Position numbers and translations under genes: made by a program. The notes under the pieces were generated by a model that worked only from the letters and a program-made list of their open reading frames with translations, was not told where the DNA came from and did not search any database. From Deinococcus humi (GTDB taxonomy: Bacteria; Deinococcota; Deinococci; Deinococcales; Deinococcaceae): 64,000 bases of DNA. Positions 38,659 to 48,689 of the stretch are shown one piece after another; position 1 is the stretch's first letter; each line of letters begins with the position of its first letter. The stretch spans positions 124,001 to 188,000 of the forward strand of contig NZ_JACHFL010000008.1 of the NCBI RefSeq assembly GCF_014201875.1, in the 5' to 3' direction.

Positions 38659-39981
38659 ATGAGCACCATGTCATTTCTCGGCGTGATCGAGGGCTTCTAT
38701 GGCCGTCCCTGGACCCCGGCGCAGCGCGAACGCCTGTTTGAACGCATGGCCGCCTGGGGGATGGACACCTACCTGTACGCCCCGAAAGACGACCGCTGGC
38801 ACCGTCAACAGTGGCGTGAACCCTACCCTGAAGCTGAGGCGACAGCATTACACCAACTGGCTGCCGACGCCCGCCAGCACGGCATCCGTTTCGTGTACGC
38901 GCTGGCCCCGGGTCTGGACTTGAACTGGGCCGACGCGGAGGACCGCCGCGCCCTGGCCGAAAAGTTCGTCAGCGTCCAGCGGCTGGGCGTGGAGCATTTT
39001 TCCCTGCTGTTCGACGACATCCCCTACGCCACAGATCGCGCCGCGCAGGCGCGCGAGCAGATTGCCGCCACCCACCACGTCATAGACACGCTCTGGCCAG
39101 ACGGTCAGACGGGGCAGTTGCTGTTCTGTCCCACCGAATACTGCGGTGATCGTGCGCAGCCCAGCGTGGCCGGATCACTGTATCTGCGCGTCCTCGGCGA
39201 GGGCCTGCGTCTCGGCGTGGAGATCCTGTGGACCGGACCGCAGGTGGTCTCCACCGAGATCAGCGTCCAGAGCATTCTGGAGGTGAACCGGACGCTGCGC
39301 CGCCGGGTCCTGATCTGGGACAACCTGCACGCCAATGACTACACCCTGCACCGCCTGCACCTGGGACCCTATGTGGGCCGGCCACCCGAGTTGCGTGACC
39401 ATGTGGCGGGCCTCCTGAGCAATCCCAACAACCCGCTGGAAGTGAATACGCCGGGGCTGTTCAGCCTGGCAGACTATGCCCGTGGTGCGTCCGGCTGGAC
39501 GCCACAAGCGTCACTGGACCGCGCTCTGGAAGTGTGGTTGCCGGAGTTCACCACGTCTGCAGCCCAGCCTGTGACTCTGGAGGATCTGCGGCTGGTCGCT
39601 CATACCCTGTACCTGCCGGGTGGGCTGGGACCACAGGCGTTCCGCCTGCTGGACATGGCGCGGCGGCTGGTGGACCCGCTCTCAGACGCGCAGACCCGGG
39701 AAGCACTGGTGAACGATCTCCGGGCCGCCCGGCACCGGGTCGCGACAGTGCTGCATGCGTTAGAGGCTGGCCCCAACCGCGAACTGCTGTTTGACCTGCA
39801 CCCCTATCTGGTGGACGTGATGGAGGAATTGCAACGCCTGATCGTGGGGGCCACCCAGCGGGGCGACGACGATCCGCAGGCGTTCGGATACCGCGGCAGC
39901 CTCGCTGACCACTTGATGACCTTGGGCTGGAAAGAGGAGTGGGAATCAGGACACCGCCGTCGCGGGACGTCGCCCTTCTGA
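38659..39981 (+). CDS. GH84 beta-N-acetylglucosaminidase (O-GlcNAcase-like)
   Basis: A 440-residue cytoplasmic protein with no signal peptide. Residues 5-310 are a GH84 catalytic barrel: VIEGFYGRPWTPAQR, DTYLYAPKDDRWHR, LLFDDIPY with the catalytic pair Asp119-Asp120, LLFCPTEYCG, ILWTGPQVVSTEI and WDNLHANDY (220-228). These match human OGA nearly word for word. The enzyme should release terminal beta-GlcNAc by substrate-assisted catalysis. The last ~130 residues are helical and unlike the stalk of human OGA. It is the last gene of the cluster and precedes a terminator. Confidence 0.93.
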   Translation: MSTMSFLGVIEGFYGRPWTPAQRERLFERMAAWGMDTYLYAPKDDRWHRQQWREPYPEAEATALHQLAADARQHGIRFVYALAPGLDLNWADAEDRRALAEKFVSVQRLGVEHFSLLFDDIPYATDRAAQAREQIAATHHVIDTLWPDGQTGQLLFCPTEYCGDRAQPSVAGSLYLRVLGEGLRLGVEILWTGPQVVSTEISVQSILEVNRTLRRRVLIWDNLHANDYTLHRLHLGPYVGRPPELRDHVAGLLSNPNNPLEVNTPGLFSLADYARGASGWTPQASLDRALEVWLPEFTTSAAQPVTLEDLRLVAHTLYLPGGLGPQAFRLLDMARRLVDPLSDAQTREALVNDLRAARHRVATVLHALEAGPNRELLFDLHPYLVDVMEELQRLIVGATQRGDDDPQAFGYRGSLADHLMTLGWKEEWESGHRRRGTSPF

Positions 39982-39987
39982 ATACGA

Positions 39988-40014
39988 AAAGCCCCTGCTC
40001 AGGGCAGGGGCTTT
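39988..40014. terminator. Bidirectional terminator between GH84 and rplQ
   Basis: AAAGCCCCTGC (39988-39998) pairs with GCAGGGGCTTT (40004-40014) across a five-base loop. A and T runs flank it, so it can end both the amino-sugar cluster and the alpha operon coming from the right. Confidence 0.85.
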
Positions 40015-40046
40015 CAACTCGGGCTGGACTGAGAACAGCTAGATCC

Positions 40047-40397
40047 TCAGACCAGTTCGATCAGGGCCATCGTGACGCCGTCACCGCGACGGGTGCCGAC
40101 ACGTAGGATGCGGGTGTAGCCACCGGGACGCCCGGCGTACTTGGGAGCCACTTCATCCATCATCTTGCGGACAACGTCGTTGTCGTGGATGTCGCGGGCC
40201 ACCAGACGGCGGGCGTGCAGGTCGCCGCCCTTGGCGGTGGTGATCAGTTTCTCGACGTAAGGGCGCAGCTCTTTGGCCTTCGTGAGGGTCGTCTGGATGC
40301 GGCCCTCGCGCAGCAGCGCCGTCGCCTGGGCACGGGCCAGGGCGGTGCGGGCACTGCTGTTGCGGTTGAGCTTGCGTCCGGCTTTACCGTGGCGCAT
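40047..40397 (-). CDS. rplQ: 50S ribosomal protein L17
   Basis: L17, 116 residues: [50 protein letters not shown] start (seen as [16 protein letters not shown]) and the C-terminal [14 protein letters not shown]. It binds 23S rRNA near the exit tunnel. It is the last gene of the alpha operon, 52 bp after rpoA, and ends at the bidirectional terminator. Confidence 0.97.
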   Translation of the reverse strand: MRHGKAGRKLNRNSSARTALARAQATALLREGRIQTTLTKAKELRPYVEKLITTAKGGDLHARRLVARDIHDNDVVRKMMDEVAPKYAGRPGGYTRILRVGTRRGDGVTMALIELV

Positions 40398-40449
40398 GGG
40401 TGTTCTCCTTCAGAACGCGGCCCCCGCTGTGCAGAGGCCGGAAAATGGC

Positions 40450-41476
<1,027 letters not shown>

Positions 41477-41477
41477 G

Positions 41478-42098
<621 letters not shown>

Positions 42099-42261
42099 TT
42101 ATTGATCTCCTTGGTACGGCCAACCCTGCTGGTCAACCGGGTCTGCGGCCCTCTGTTGCCCGCCGCCATCGCTGGTGGTTGCAGCTTCAGCCCTGTGTCT
42201 GAATACACGAGGACAGCGGCGGCGGGACAGGTGGGCGCGCGCGAAAACGCTAGGCCCGCAC
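42099..42261 (-). other. 163-bp leader-like gap between rpsK and rpsD
   Basis: No coding frame. On the minus strand it has TTCAG-N7-CTGAA, a small stem, followed by a GC-rich stretch. It could hold an internal promoter or a translational control element for S4, but I see no clear -35/-10 pair. Confidence 0.35.
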
Positions 42262-42657
42262 TTAAGCGCGGAACTTTTTCTTGGGACGGCAGCCGTTATG
42301 AGGCACAGGAGTGTCGTCCATGATGGACTTCACTTCGATGCCGCTGGCCTGAATGGCGCGGATGGCCTGTTCACGGCCCGAGCCGCTGCCCCGCACCACC
42401 ACGTCGACGATGTTCATGCCGAAGGTCTGTTGGGCCTTCTTCACAGCGTCGGCGGCAGCGAGCTGAGCCGCGTAGGGCGTGCCTTTCTTGCTGCCCTTGT
42501 AGCCAATCGTCCCGCCGCTGCTCCAGGCGACAGAGTTGCCGTCCAGGTCAGTGATGGTCACAATCGTGTTGTTGTAGCTGGCATGCACGTAGGCGCGGCC
42601 AGCGCTGATGTTGCGCCGGGCGCGGCGCGGGGTCTTGCCCTTGGTAGTCTTAGCCAT
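42262..42657 (-). CDS. rpsK: 30S ribosomal protein S11
   Basis: S11, 131 residues: [27 protein letters not shown] and GRDQAIRAI-like [13 protein letters not shown], ending [11 protein letters not shown]. It sits in the 30S platform near the Shine-Dalgarno helix. It starts 3 bp after rpsM. Confidence 0.97.
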   Translation of the reverse strand: MAKTTKGKTPRRARRNISAGRAYVHASYNNTIVTITDLDGNSVAWSSGGTIGYKGSKKGTPYAAQLAAADAVKKAQQTFGMNIVDVVVRGSGSGREQAIRAIQASGIEVKSIMDDTPVPHNGCRPKKKFRA

Positions 42658-42660
42658 GGC

Positions 42661-43040
42661 TTACTTCCTCGCGGCCTTTTTCTTGCCAGCCACAGTCTTG
42701 CGCGGCCCCTTGCGGGTGCGGGCGTTGGTCTTGGTGCGCTGACCGCGCACGGGCAGGCCGCGGCGGTGGCGCAGGCCACGGTAGGCACCGATGTCCATCA
42801 GACGCTTGATGTTCTGACCGACTTCGGAACGCAGGTCGCCCTCCACCTTGTAGGTCTTTTCCACGGCGTCACGCAGGGTGGACTGATCGCCTTCCGAGAG
42901 ATTCTTGACGCGGGTGTCAGGGTTGATCCCAGTGCGTGCCAGAATTTCCTTGCTGCGGGTCAGGCCGATGCCGTAAATGTACGTCAGCGCGATTTCAACA
43001 CGCTTTTCGCGGGGCAGGTCGACGCCTGCAACGCGGGCCA

Positions 43041-43041
<1 letters not shown>
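42661..43041 (-). CDS. rpsM: 30S ribosomal protein S13
   Basis: S13, 126 residues: [26 protein letters not shown] start, [24 protein letters not shown] near the C-terminus, with a basic tail that reaches the decoding centre. The ATG at 43041 overlaps the rpmJ stop (TGATG). The frame is open further upstream through rpmJ and infA, but that is chance. Confidence 0.97.
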
Positions 43042-43177
<136 letters not shown>

Positions 43178-43255
43178 GCTGTTGCATTAGCAGCGCTCGA
43201 CCCCTGCCCACGCTCCCGTGCGCCGAAATCTGTGGTGTTGCTCCCGGTCTGCCGG

Positions 43256-43513
43256 TCAGCGGCGGTAGACGATGCGCCCGCGCGACGTGTCGTACGGGCT
43301 GATTTCCAGAACCACACGGTCACCAGGCAGAATACGGATGTAGTGGATCCGCATTTTTCCGCTGATGTAGGCCAGGATGTCGTGTCCCGTATCAAGCTTC
43401 ACGCGAAAGGTGGTATTCGGCAATGCCTCTTCCACCACGCCCTCGGCGCGTACGGTATCCGACTCTTCCTTCTTCTTCTTTTCCCGCTGTTCCGGCATTC
43501 TTCGTCTCGCCAC
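43256..43513 (-). CDS. infA: Translation initiation factor IF-1
   Basis: IF-1 of about 85 residues: a single S1/OB fold with [45 protein letters not shown] and the C-terminal [12 protein letters not shown]. It has an unusual basic N-terminal extension ([15 protein letters not shown]). I chose GTG at 43513 because GGAGG lies four bases before it; ATG at 43498 is the alternative. It is the first gene of the alpha operon here. Confidence 0.94.
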   Translation of the reverse strand: MARRRMPEQREKKKKEESDTVRAEGVVEEALPNTTFRVKLDTGHDILAYISGKMRIHYIRILPGDRVVLEISPYDTSRGRIVYRR

Positions 43514-43545
43514 GCAACCTCCAGGCCCAATGCAAGCCAAACGTA

Positions 43546-43575
43546 AAGTTATCACGCCGATAGGGACCTGAACAA
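43546..43575 (-). promoter_or_regulatory. Promoter of the alpha operon (infA to rplQ)
   Basis: On the minus strand TTGTTC (43570-43575), an 18-base spacer and TAACTT (43546-43551). The start near 43539 leaves a ~26-nt leader with the infA GGAGG. It lets the ribosomal genes be expressed independently of the island upstream. Confidence 0.6.
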
Positions 43576-43620
43576 GCTGTGATGACAATCTCTTGAGTGA
43601 GGAACGGTCCTCTGGCTGCT

Positions 43621-43641
43621 ATGTCCGATATTTTAGGACAT
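43621..43641. repeat. Inverted repeat between the vWA gene and infA
   Basis: ATGTCC-N9-GGACAT, a 21-bp repeat with an AT-rich centre, about 45 bp upstream of the infA -35 box. It could be an operator or a stem ending the vWA transcript; no T-run follows on either strand. Confidence 0.4.
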
Positions 43642-43668
43642 CAGGCTTTCAGACGGCAAGTCACTCCT

Positions 43669-44868
43669 TTACCCGGCGGTCCCGCCCCTAGTGACGATGC
43701 CGTGCGTTCCGGCCCACGCCGCCACATCATCACCGCGCATGGCCGCCGCCATCAGGCCAGGAAAATGATCGGGAGTGCAAGCAAAAGCCGGGATGCCCAG
43801 CCCAGCAAAAGCTCGCGCAACACCGTGATCGTAGCTGGGAGCGCCGTCATCGCTCAGGGCCAGAAGAGCGATCACAGTGACACCGGCGTCCTTGAGAGTG
43901 CGGGCGCGGGCCAGCATCTCGCGCTCGTTGCCGCCCTCGTAGAGATCGCTGATCAGCACGAGGATGGTCTGTTCTGGGCGCCCAATGACCCCTTGGCAGT
44001 AGGCCAGCGCCCGATTGATGTCGGTGCCGCCTCCCAGCTGAATGCCGTACAGCACGTCTACCGGATCGCTCAGGTTCTCTGACAGGTCAGCGACCTCGGT
44101 GTCGAACACCACCACGCGGGTGCTGACGGCGGGCAGGCTGGCGAGCACCGCGCCAAACACGCCCGCATACACCACGCTGCTGGCCATACTGCCCGACTGG
44201 TCCAGACACAGCACGATGTCGCGCAGGCTGCGGCGTTTGCGCCCGTACCCGATCAGCCGTTCGGGAATAATAATGCGCTTCTCGGGCAGGTAGGTTCCCA
44301 GGTTGGCCCGGATGGTGGCGTTCCAGTCGATCTCCGGAGCACGTGGACGGAAGTTGCGTTCGGCGCGGTTGAGGCTGCCGGTCACGGCAGCGCGGGTGGG
44401 TTCTTCCAACCGCTTCATGAGGTCATCCACCACCCTGCGCACCACGGCGCGGGCGGCATCCTTGGCTCTGGCCGGCATCACGCCCTTCAAGGTGAGCAGC
44501 GTGCCCACCAGATTCACGTCTGGCTCGACGTTCTCCAGCATCTCGGGCTCGAACAAGAGTTGCGTCAGGTTCAGGCGTTCAATGGCGTCCTCCTGCATCA
44601 CGCGTACCACGTCACCAGGAAAGAACTCGCGCAGGTCTGCCAGCCAGCGGGCCACTTTCGGAGCACTTGCGCCCAGCCCACCACGCCGAGAACCTGTGGA
44701 CGCGTCGTAGAGGCCGCCCAGCGCGTCGTCCATACGTCTGTCCTCAATGGACAGGTTCAGCTCTTGGCCCTCCCCGCTGACGCCATCGGCCTCGCCACCG
44801 CCCAGTACGAGTCTCCAGCGGCGCAGGCGTTCCGGGTTGGGGGGTATTGGTCCAGTGGAATCGCTCAT
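43669..44868 (-). CDS. vWA-domain protein of the MoxR/DUF5682 island
   Basis: A 399-residue cytoplasmic protein. The N-terminal ~210 residues are helical with RMDDALGGLYD and WLADLREFFPGDVVRVMQEDA. A von Willebrand A domain follows (about 215-380) with an intact MIDAS: DQSGS at 223-227, Thr282 in GGGTDI and Asp308 in LISDLYEGG. Related CoxE-type vWA proteins pair with MoxR ATPases as metal-dependent adaptors. No signal peptide or membrane span. The start at 44868 has GAGGGG nine bases upstream; it is 55 bp after the DUF5682 gene and last in the island. Confidence 0.88.
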   Translation of the reverse strand: MSDSTGPIPPNPERLRRWRLVLGGGEADGVSGEGQELNLSIEDRRMDDALGGLYDASTGSRRGGLGASAPKVARWLADLREFFPGDVVRVMQEDAIERLNLTQLLFEPEMLENVEPDVNLVGTLLTLKGVMPARAKDAARAVVRRVVDDLMKRLEEPTRAAVTGSLNRAERNFRPRAPEIDWNATIRANLGTYLPEKRIIIPERLIGYGRKRRSLRDIVLCLDQSGSMASSVVYAGVFGAVLASLPAVSTRVVVFDTEVADLSENLSDPVDVLYGIQLGGGTDINRALAYCQGVIGRPEQTILVLISDLYEGGNEREMLARARTLKDAGVTVIALLALSDDGAPSYDHGVARAFAGLGIPAFACTPDHFPGLMAAAMRGDDVAAWAGTHGIVTRGGTAG

Positions 44869-44923
44869 GTCGGTAAACCCCTCAGTTGGCTGGTCCGGAC
44901 AGATCTCAGGTGATACGAACCAT

Positions 44924-47119
44924 TCATTCGCGCACACCCAGCAACCGCAGCACCACGGGCACGACGCGCATGGCCCGTTCCTCGTCCATCTCTTGGATAA
45001 CCTCCCCTCTCTCCCGCCCACCGCCGCGCAGGGCCTCACCGATGGCGCGGCGCTCAGGTTTCTCGTAACGGGCGAAGACGCGGCGCAGCAGGGGCAGGGC
45101 TTCCTGAAAAGCCTCCCTTTCCAGGGCGGTCAGCCAACCGTCTAGCAGCTCCAGCAGGACCGAATCGTGCAGCAGCAGCGCCGCACTGTGGCCAAGGAAA
45201 CCGTCCAACCACGCCGTCACGTCGCCGGGGCGCTGGGCCCCCAGGGCCAGCGACACGCGCCATTCAATTTCCGTGACGTCCAGCTCGCCGCTGTCGCGCA
45301 GGCGGCGCACGGCGTCCCCATTGAGCAGCGGGTGGGCTTCCGGCCGATCTGCCAGATGGAGCAGGGCGGCCCGCCACTCGGCCAGTGCATCCGGTGCGTC
45401 CAGCAGGCGCACGCTGGCATCTCCGGCGTCCACTGCGCGTTGCAAGGCCTGGGCCGCGTCCCCAGCCAGTCCGATGGCAGCGTTGGGCAGGCCCACACAG
45501 GCACGGGTGAGCAGGGTGCGCAAGACACGGGCCGGGGCCTCATTCGCGGCGGTCACCACGCCGCCCCGTCCGCGCACGTCACCGTAACGAGCCAGCCGCG
45601 CCAAGGGGGCCAGTGCCAGCAACAGATCGGTCACGTCTGCCCCCACCGCCGCGCGGGCGTCCAGGGCATCCAGCGCGGCGGGCAGGGCGCCCGGCAAGTC
45701 GGCGTAACGCACGGCTTCCAGCAGCGTGGTCAATTCCGATAGAGCCGTTCCAGTCCGGGCGGCCTCAATCGCCTGCGCCCCCGCCGCATCCGCCACCGTC
45801 TGCCCGTACCGGCTGGCCTGCACCAGCCTCACGCTGAATTCGGGCTGCCAGGCCAGTGTCCAGGCTTCCTTAAACGTGCCGCGCCCGCTGGCAGACCGCT
45901 CCTGCGCCCAGGGGATGCCCAGCAGATTCAGGCGGTGAAACAGCGCGCTGCGGGCCAGATCATGGTCCTGGCGAAGATCGAGCGTCAGTTCCTGCTGTTC
46001 GGGTTGCACCTTCAGGCGCAGTGTTCTCTGCTGGCGGGCCAGATCCTGCGCCAACGGCACAGTCGGGGTGTCAGATGGCACCTCGCCCAGCGCCTCGCCC
46101 ACGATGAGCTGGCGCTCAATCAGGCGCAGAGGTAAGTCGCTGTCCCAGCCGAAAACACTCAGGGCTGCCTCGTTCAACTCGTCCAGACCGGGCAAGGCTC
46201 GCCCACGCAATCCGGCCAGGGTGTTCGCCAGGCGCGTCGCCTCAATCACGCTGGCGCTGCTGGCTTCCAGCTTCTCAGCGCGCAACAGCTGCGCCGTCCG
46301 CGCGAACCACTGTTCGGTGACGTGGTGCTGCGTCGTGAACAGATGGTGGTAATAGCCCGGCGAGCGCACGCCAGCACCGTAGCCGCTGTGCATCGACAGC
46401 CGGCCATGCGTCCACGGCACCCAGGTCAGCATGACTTTGGCCCTAGGCAGCCCCTTGAGCAACGCCGCATCGTCCTTGACGGGATACGCTTTCAGGTCTT
46501 CCAGCCTAGGCGCGTGCCACGCTCCGCAAACCACAGCGATGTTCTGAAACCCGTCCTTCTGCGCGGCCCGGATAATCTGCCGCATGTGGGCTTCCCGCTG
46601 GGCCTCGTGGCCCACTGCCATGGGAGCATCGGCCCGCACCGCCGCCATGACTTCCAGCACTGCCGCGAACACGTCGCCGCTGTCACCTCGCGCCTCCACC
46701 AGCGTTTCCCACCAGCGTTCAAAGTCGGTGTACCCAGCCGCCTCGGCCAGAACGCGCAGGGGATCGGTCTGGAGGTCAGAATCAACCTCATCGTCGCGTT
46801 CAAAACCCAGTGTTGCACTGGCGGGCAGGTCCATAAAGCGGGCGGCCACCCCCGAGCGCGCCGCCCACTGAAACGCCACATATTCCGGACTGAAGGCAGC
46901 GAAGGGCCAGAACGACGCGCGGGCCGGATTGTCGCCCACATAACCCAGCAGCGCCACGGGAGGCTTGAAGTCCTCGCGCGCCAGAAAGGGCAGCACGGGG
47001 TTCGCGTCCGCCGGGCCTTCCACCAGCACGATGTCCGGCTTCACCGTCTCCAGCGCCCCTGCCAGCGAACGCGCCGAGCCAGGGCCGTGGTGACGGATGG
47101 GGAAAATGGAGAGGTTCAA
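44924..47119 (-). CDS. DUF5682 family protein
   Basis: A 731-residue cytoplasmic protein of the DUF5682 family. The N-terminal ~270 residues hold PIRHHGPGSARSL (7-19), VLVEGP (31-36), REAHMRQII (175-183) and VCGAWHAPRL (197-205). This order of Glu, Arg-Glu/His-Met and Gly-x-x-His motifs resembles the EreA/TraB/TIKI-like hydrolase fold, so I predict a catalytic domain there. The rest is helical and repetitive, perhaps a scaffold. Function is unknown; the family occurs with MoxR, vWA and SWIM genes. It starts at TTG, six bases after GGAG. Confidence 0.82.
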   Translation of the reverse strand: MNLSIFPIRHHGPGSARSLAGALETVKPDIVLVEGPADANPVLPFLAREDFKPPVALLGYVGDNPARASFWPFAAFSPEYVAFQWAARSGVAARFMDLPASATLGFERDDEVDSDLQTDPLRVLAEAAGYTDFERWWETLVEARGDSGDVFAAVLEVMAAVRADAPMAVGHEAQREAHMRQIIRAAQKDGFQNIAVVCGAWHAPRLEDLKAYPVKDDAALLKGLPRAKVMLTWVPWTHGRLSMHSGYGAGVRSPGYYHHLFTTQHHVTEQWFARTAQLLRAEKLEASSASVIEATRLANTLAGLRGRALPGLDELNEAALSVFGWDSDLPLRLIERQLIVGEALGEVPSDTPTVPLAQDLARQQRTLRLKVQPEQQELTLDLRQDHDLARSALFHRLNLLGIPWAQERSASGRGTFKEAWTLAWQPEFSVRLVQASRYGQTVADAAGAQAIEAARTGTALSELTTLLEAVRYADLPGALPAALDALDARAAVGADVTDLLLALAPLARLARYGDVRGRGGVVTAANEAPARVLRTLLTRACVGLPNAAIGLAGDAAQALQRAVDAGDASVRLLDAPDALAEWRAALLHLADRPEAHPLLNGDAVRRLRDSGELDVTEIEWRVSLALGAQRPGDVTAWLDGFLGHSAALLLHDSVLLELLDGWLTALEREAFQEALPLLRRVFARYEKPERRAIGEALRGGGRERGEVIQEMDEERAMRVVPVVLRLLGVRE

Positions 47120-47558
47120 GGGAAACTCCTATGCTATGGAAGCAACGCGACTGTACGAACGGTTGATCGTCAGACAGGCAAACAATAAAGAACAAGACTT
47201 CAATTCATTGAACGCCACAGACCCTTTGAAAGTAGCAGTAAAAATCTCAATAATTCCCGGTTTTTTCGCTTATCAGAAGGTAATCCTCGAGTAGACAATC
47301 CACATCTTGTGGCAGAGGCGCTTCCAAGCCTCTATCTCTTCTTGTGACTATTCCTTGTGTTCAATTAATCCAGTTAACGCCACTGCAAGAGCCTGTTGAA
47401 GCCATTACGGCTATGCAGTTTATGGAAAAACACGGCACATACTTGGGAAGTCAATAACCCCGGTGAACATCCCAGAAAGTACAGCTCCGTCAGACCCTAT
47501 GCTGCCGTACGGGCTTTTCAAGCGTCACATGAAAAAGCTGTGACTGTGCCTCACCCGC
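47120..47558. other. AT-rich gap splitting the MoxR/vWA island
   Basis: About 440 bp at near 40 percent GC in its first part, far below the flanking genes. It contains AGAGGC-N8-GCCTCT (47314-47333) and GTCACA-N9-TGTGAC (47524-47544). A plus-strand frame could encode about 52 residues from the ATG at 47136, with no recognisable domain. It probably holds the promoter for DUF5682 and vWA and a control site, or marks an old insertion. Confidence 0.5.
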
Positions 47559-48662
47559 TCAACTCACCGCCCGGCATGCCTTGTACAAGTCGCGCCAGTC
47601 TTCTCTTTTCTTCGCCACGGTTTCCAAGTATTCGCGCCAGACCACGCCGTCCTGCACCGGGTCTTTGACCACCGCGCCCACCAGACTGGCAGCCACATCG
47701 GCGGCGCTCAATTCACCATTGCCAAAATGGGCGGCCAGACTCAGACCGTGGTTGACCACGCTGATGGCCTCGGCGGTGGACAGCGTGCCGCTGGGGGCTT
47801 TCAACTTGGTTTTGCTGTCCTCGGTAGCCCCACTCCGCAATTCACGGAAGATGGTCACGATGCGGCGCACTTCGTCCAGGGCCGGCGGTGCGGCAGGGAT
47901 CTGGAGGCTGCCCGCCAGCTGGCTCACGCGCTGCACGACGATCCTGACCTCGTCTTCCAGGCTGTCAGGCACGGGCAAGACCACGGTGTTGAAGCGCCGC
48001 TTGAGGGCGCTGGACAGGTCATTCACGCCCCGGTCCCGGTTGTTGGCGGTGGCGATCAGGTTGAAGCCGAGCGTGGCCTGAACCTCGGTGTTCAGCTCCG
48101 GCACGGGCAGGGTCTTCTCAGATAGGACGGTGATTAACGTGTCCTGCACGTCGCTCTGCACGCGGGTCAGTTCCTCCACGCGGGCCAGCTTGCCCGTTCG
48201 CATGGCGCGCATAATCGGGCTTTCCACCAGCGCCGCCTGACTGGGACCTTCGGCGATCAGGCGGGCGTAGTTCCAGCCGTAGCGGATGGCTTCCTCGCCT
48301 GTCCCCGCCGTGCCCTGCACCAGCAACGTGCTGTCGCCGGAGATGGCAGCGGCCAGATGTTCGCTGACCCAGCTCTTGGCCGTACCCGGCACACCGATCA
48401 GCAACAGGGCGCGGTCCGTAGCCAGGGTGGCGACCGCAATTTCCATCAGACGGCGGTCCCCGACATACTTGGCCGTAATCTCGGTGCCGTCCTTCAACTG
48501 GCCGCCCATCAGGTAGGTCAGAACCCCGTGTGGGCTGAGGTTCCACTGCGGGGGCCTGGGCCGGTCGTCCTGTGTGGCCAGGGCGGAGAGTTCGTGGGCG
48601 TAGGCTTGCTCGGCGTGCTGGCGCAGAACTTCGGGGGCAGCATTGTGGACAGATTGGGTCAT
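47559..48662 (-). CDS. MoxR-type AAA+ ATPase
   Basis: A 367-residue AAA+ ATPase. Walker A is GVPGTAKS (90-97); the Walker B position reads RVEELTR, with Glu-Glu in place of the usual Asp-Glu; the sensor 1 segment is ATANNRDRG, and SSALKRRF carries the arginine finger. The C-terminal lid follows (about 265-360). MoxR ATPases remodel target proteins with vWA partners. AAGGAG precedes the ATG. It ends the first half of the island, 27 bp after the small membrane protein gene. Confidence 0.92.
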   Translation of the reverse strand: MTQSVHNAAPEVLRQHAEQAYAHELSALATQDDRPRPPQWNLSPHGVLTYLMGGQLKDGTEITAKYVGDRRLMEIAVATLATDRALLLIGVPGTAKSWVSEHLAAAISGDSTLLVQGTAGTGEEAIRYGWNYARLIAEGPSQAALVESPIMRAMRTGKLARVEELTRVQSDVQDTLITVLSEKTLPVPELNTEVQATLGFNLIATANNRDRGVNDLSSALKRRFNTVVLPVPDSLEDEVRIVVQRVSQLAGSLQIPAAPPALDEVRRIVTIFRELRSGATEDSKTKLKAPSGTLSTAEAISVVNHGLSLAAHFGNGELSAADVAASLVGAVVKDPVQDGVVWREYLETVAKKREDWRDLYKACRAVS

Positions 48663-48689
48663 TGCGTCTCCTTGAGGACAGGGAAAAAA

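Noticed and set aside
47097..47294. Plus-strand ORF in the AT-rich gap of the MoxR/vWA island
   Set aside because: Overlaps the DUF5682 start, no homology recognised, and AT-rich sequence yields such frames easily; described only as part of the gap.
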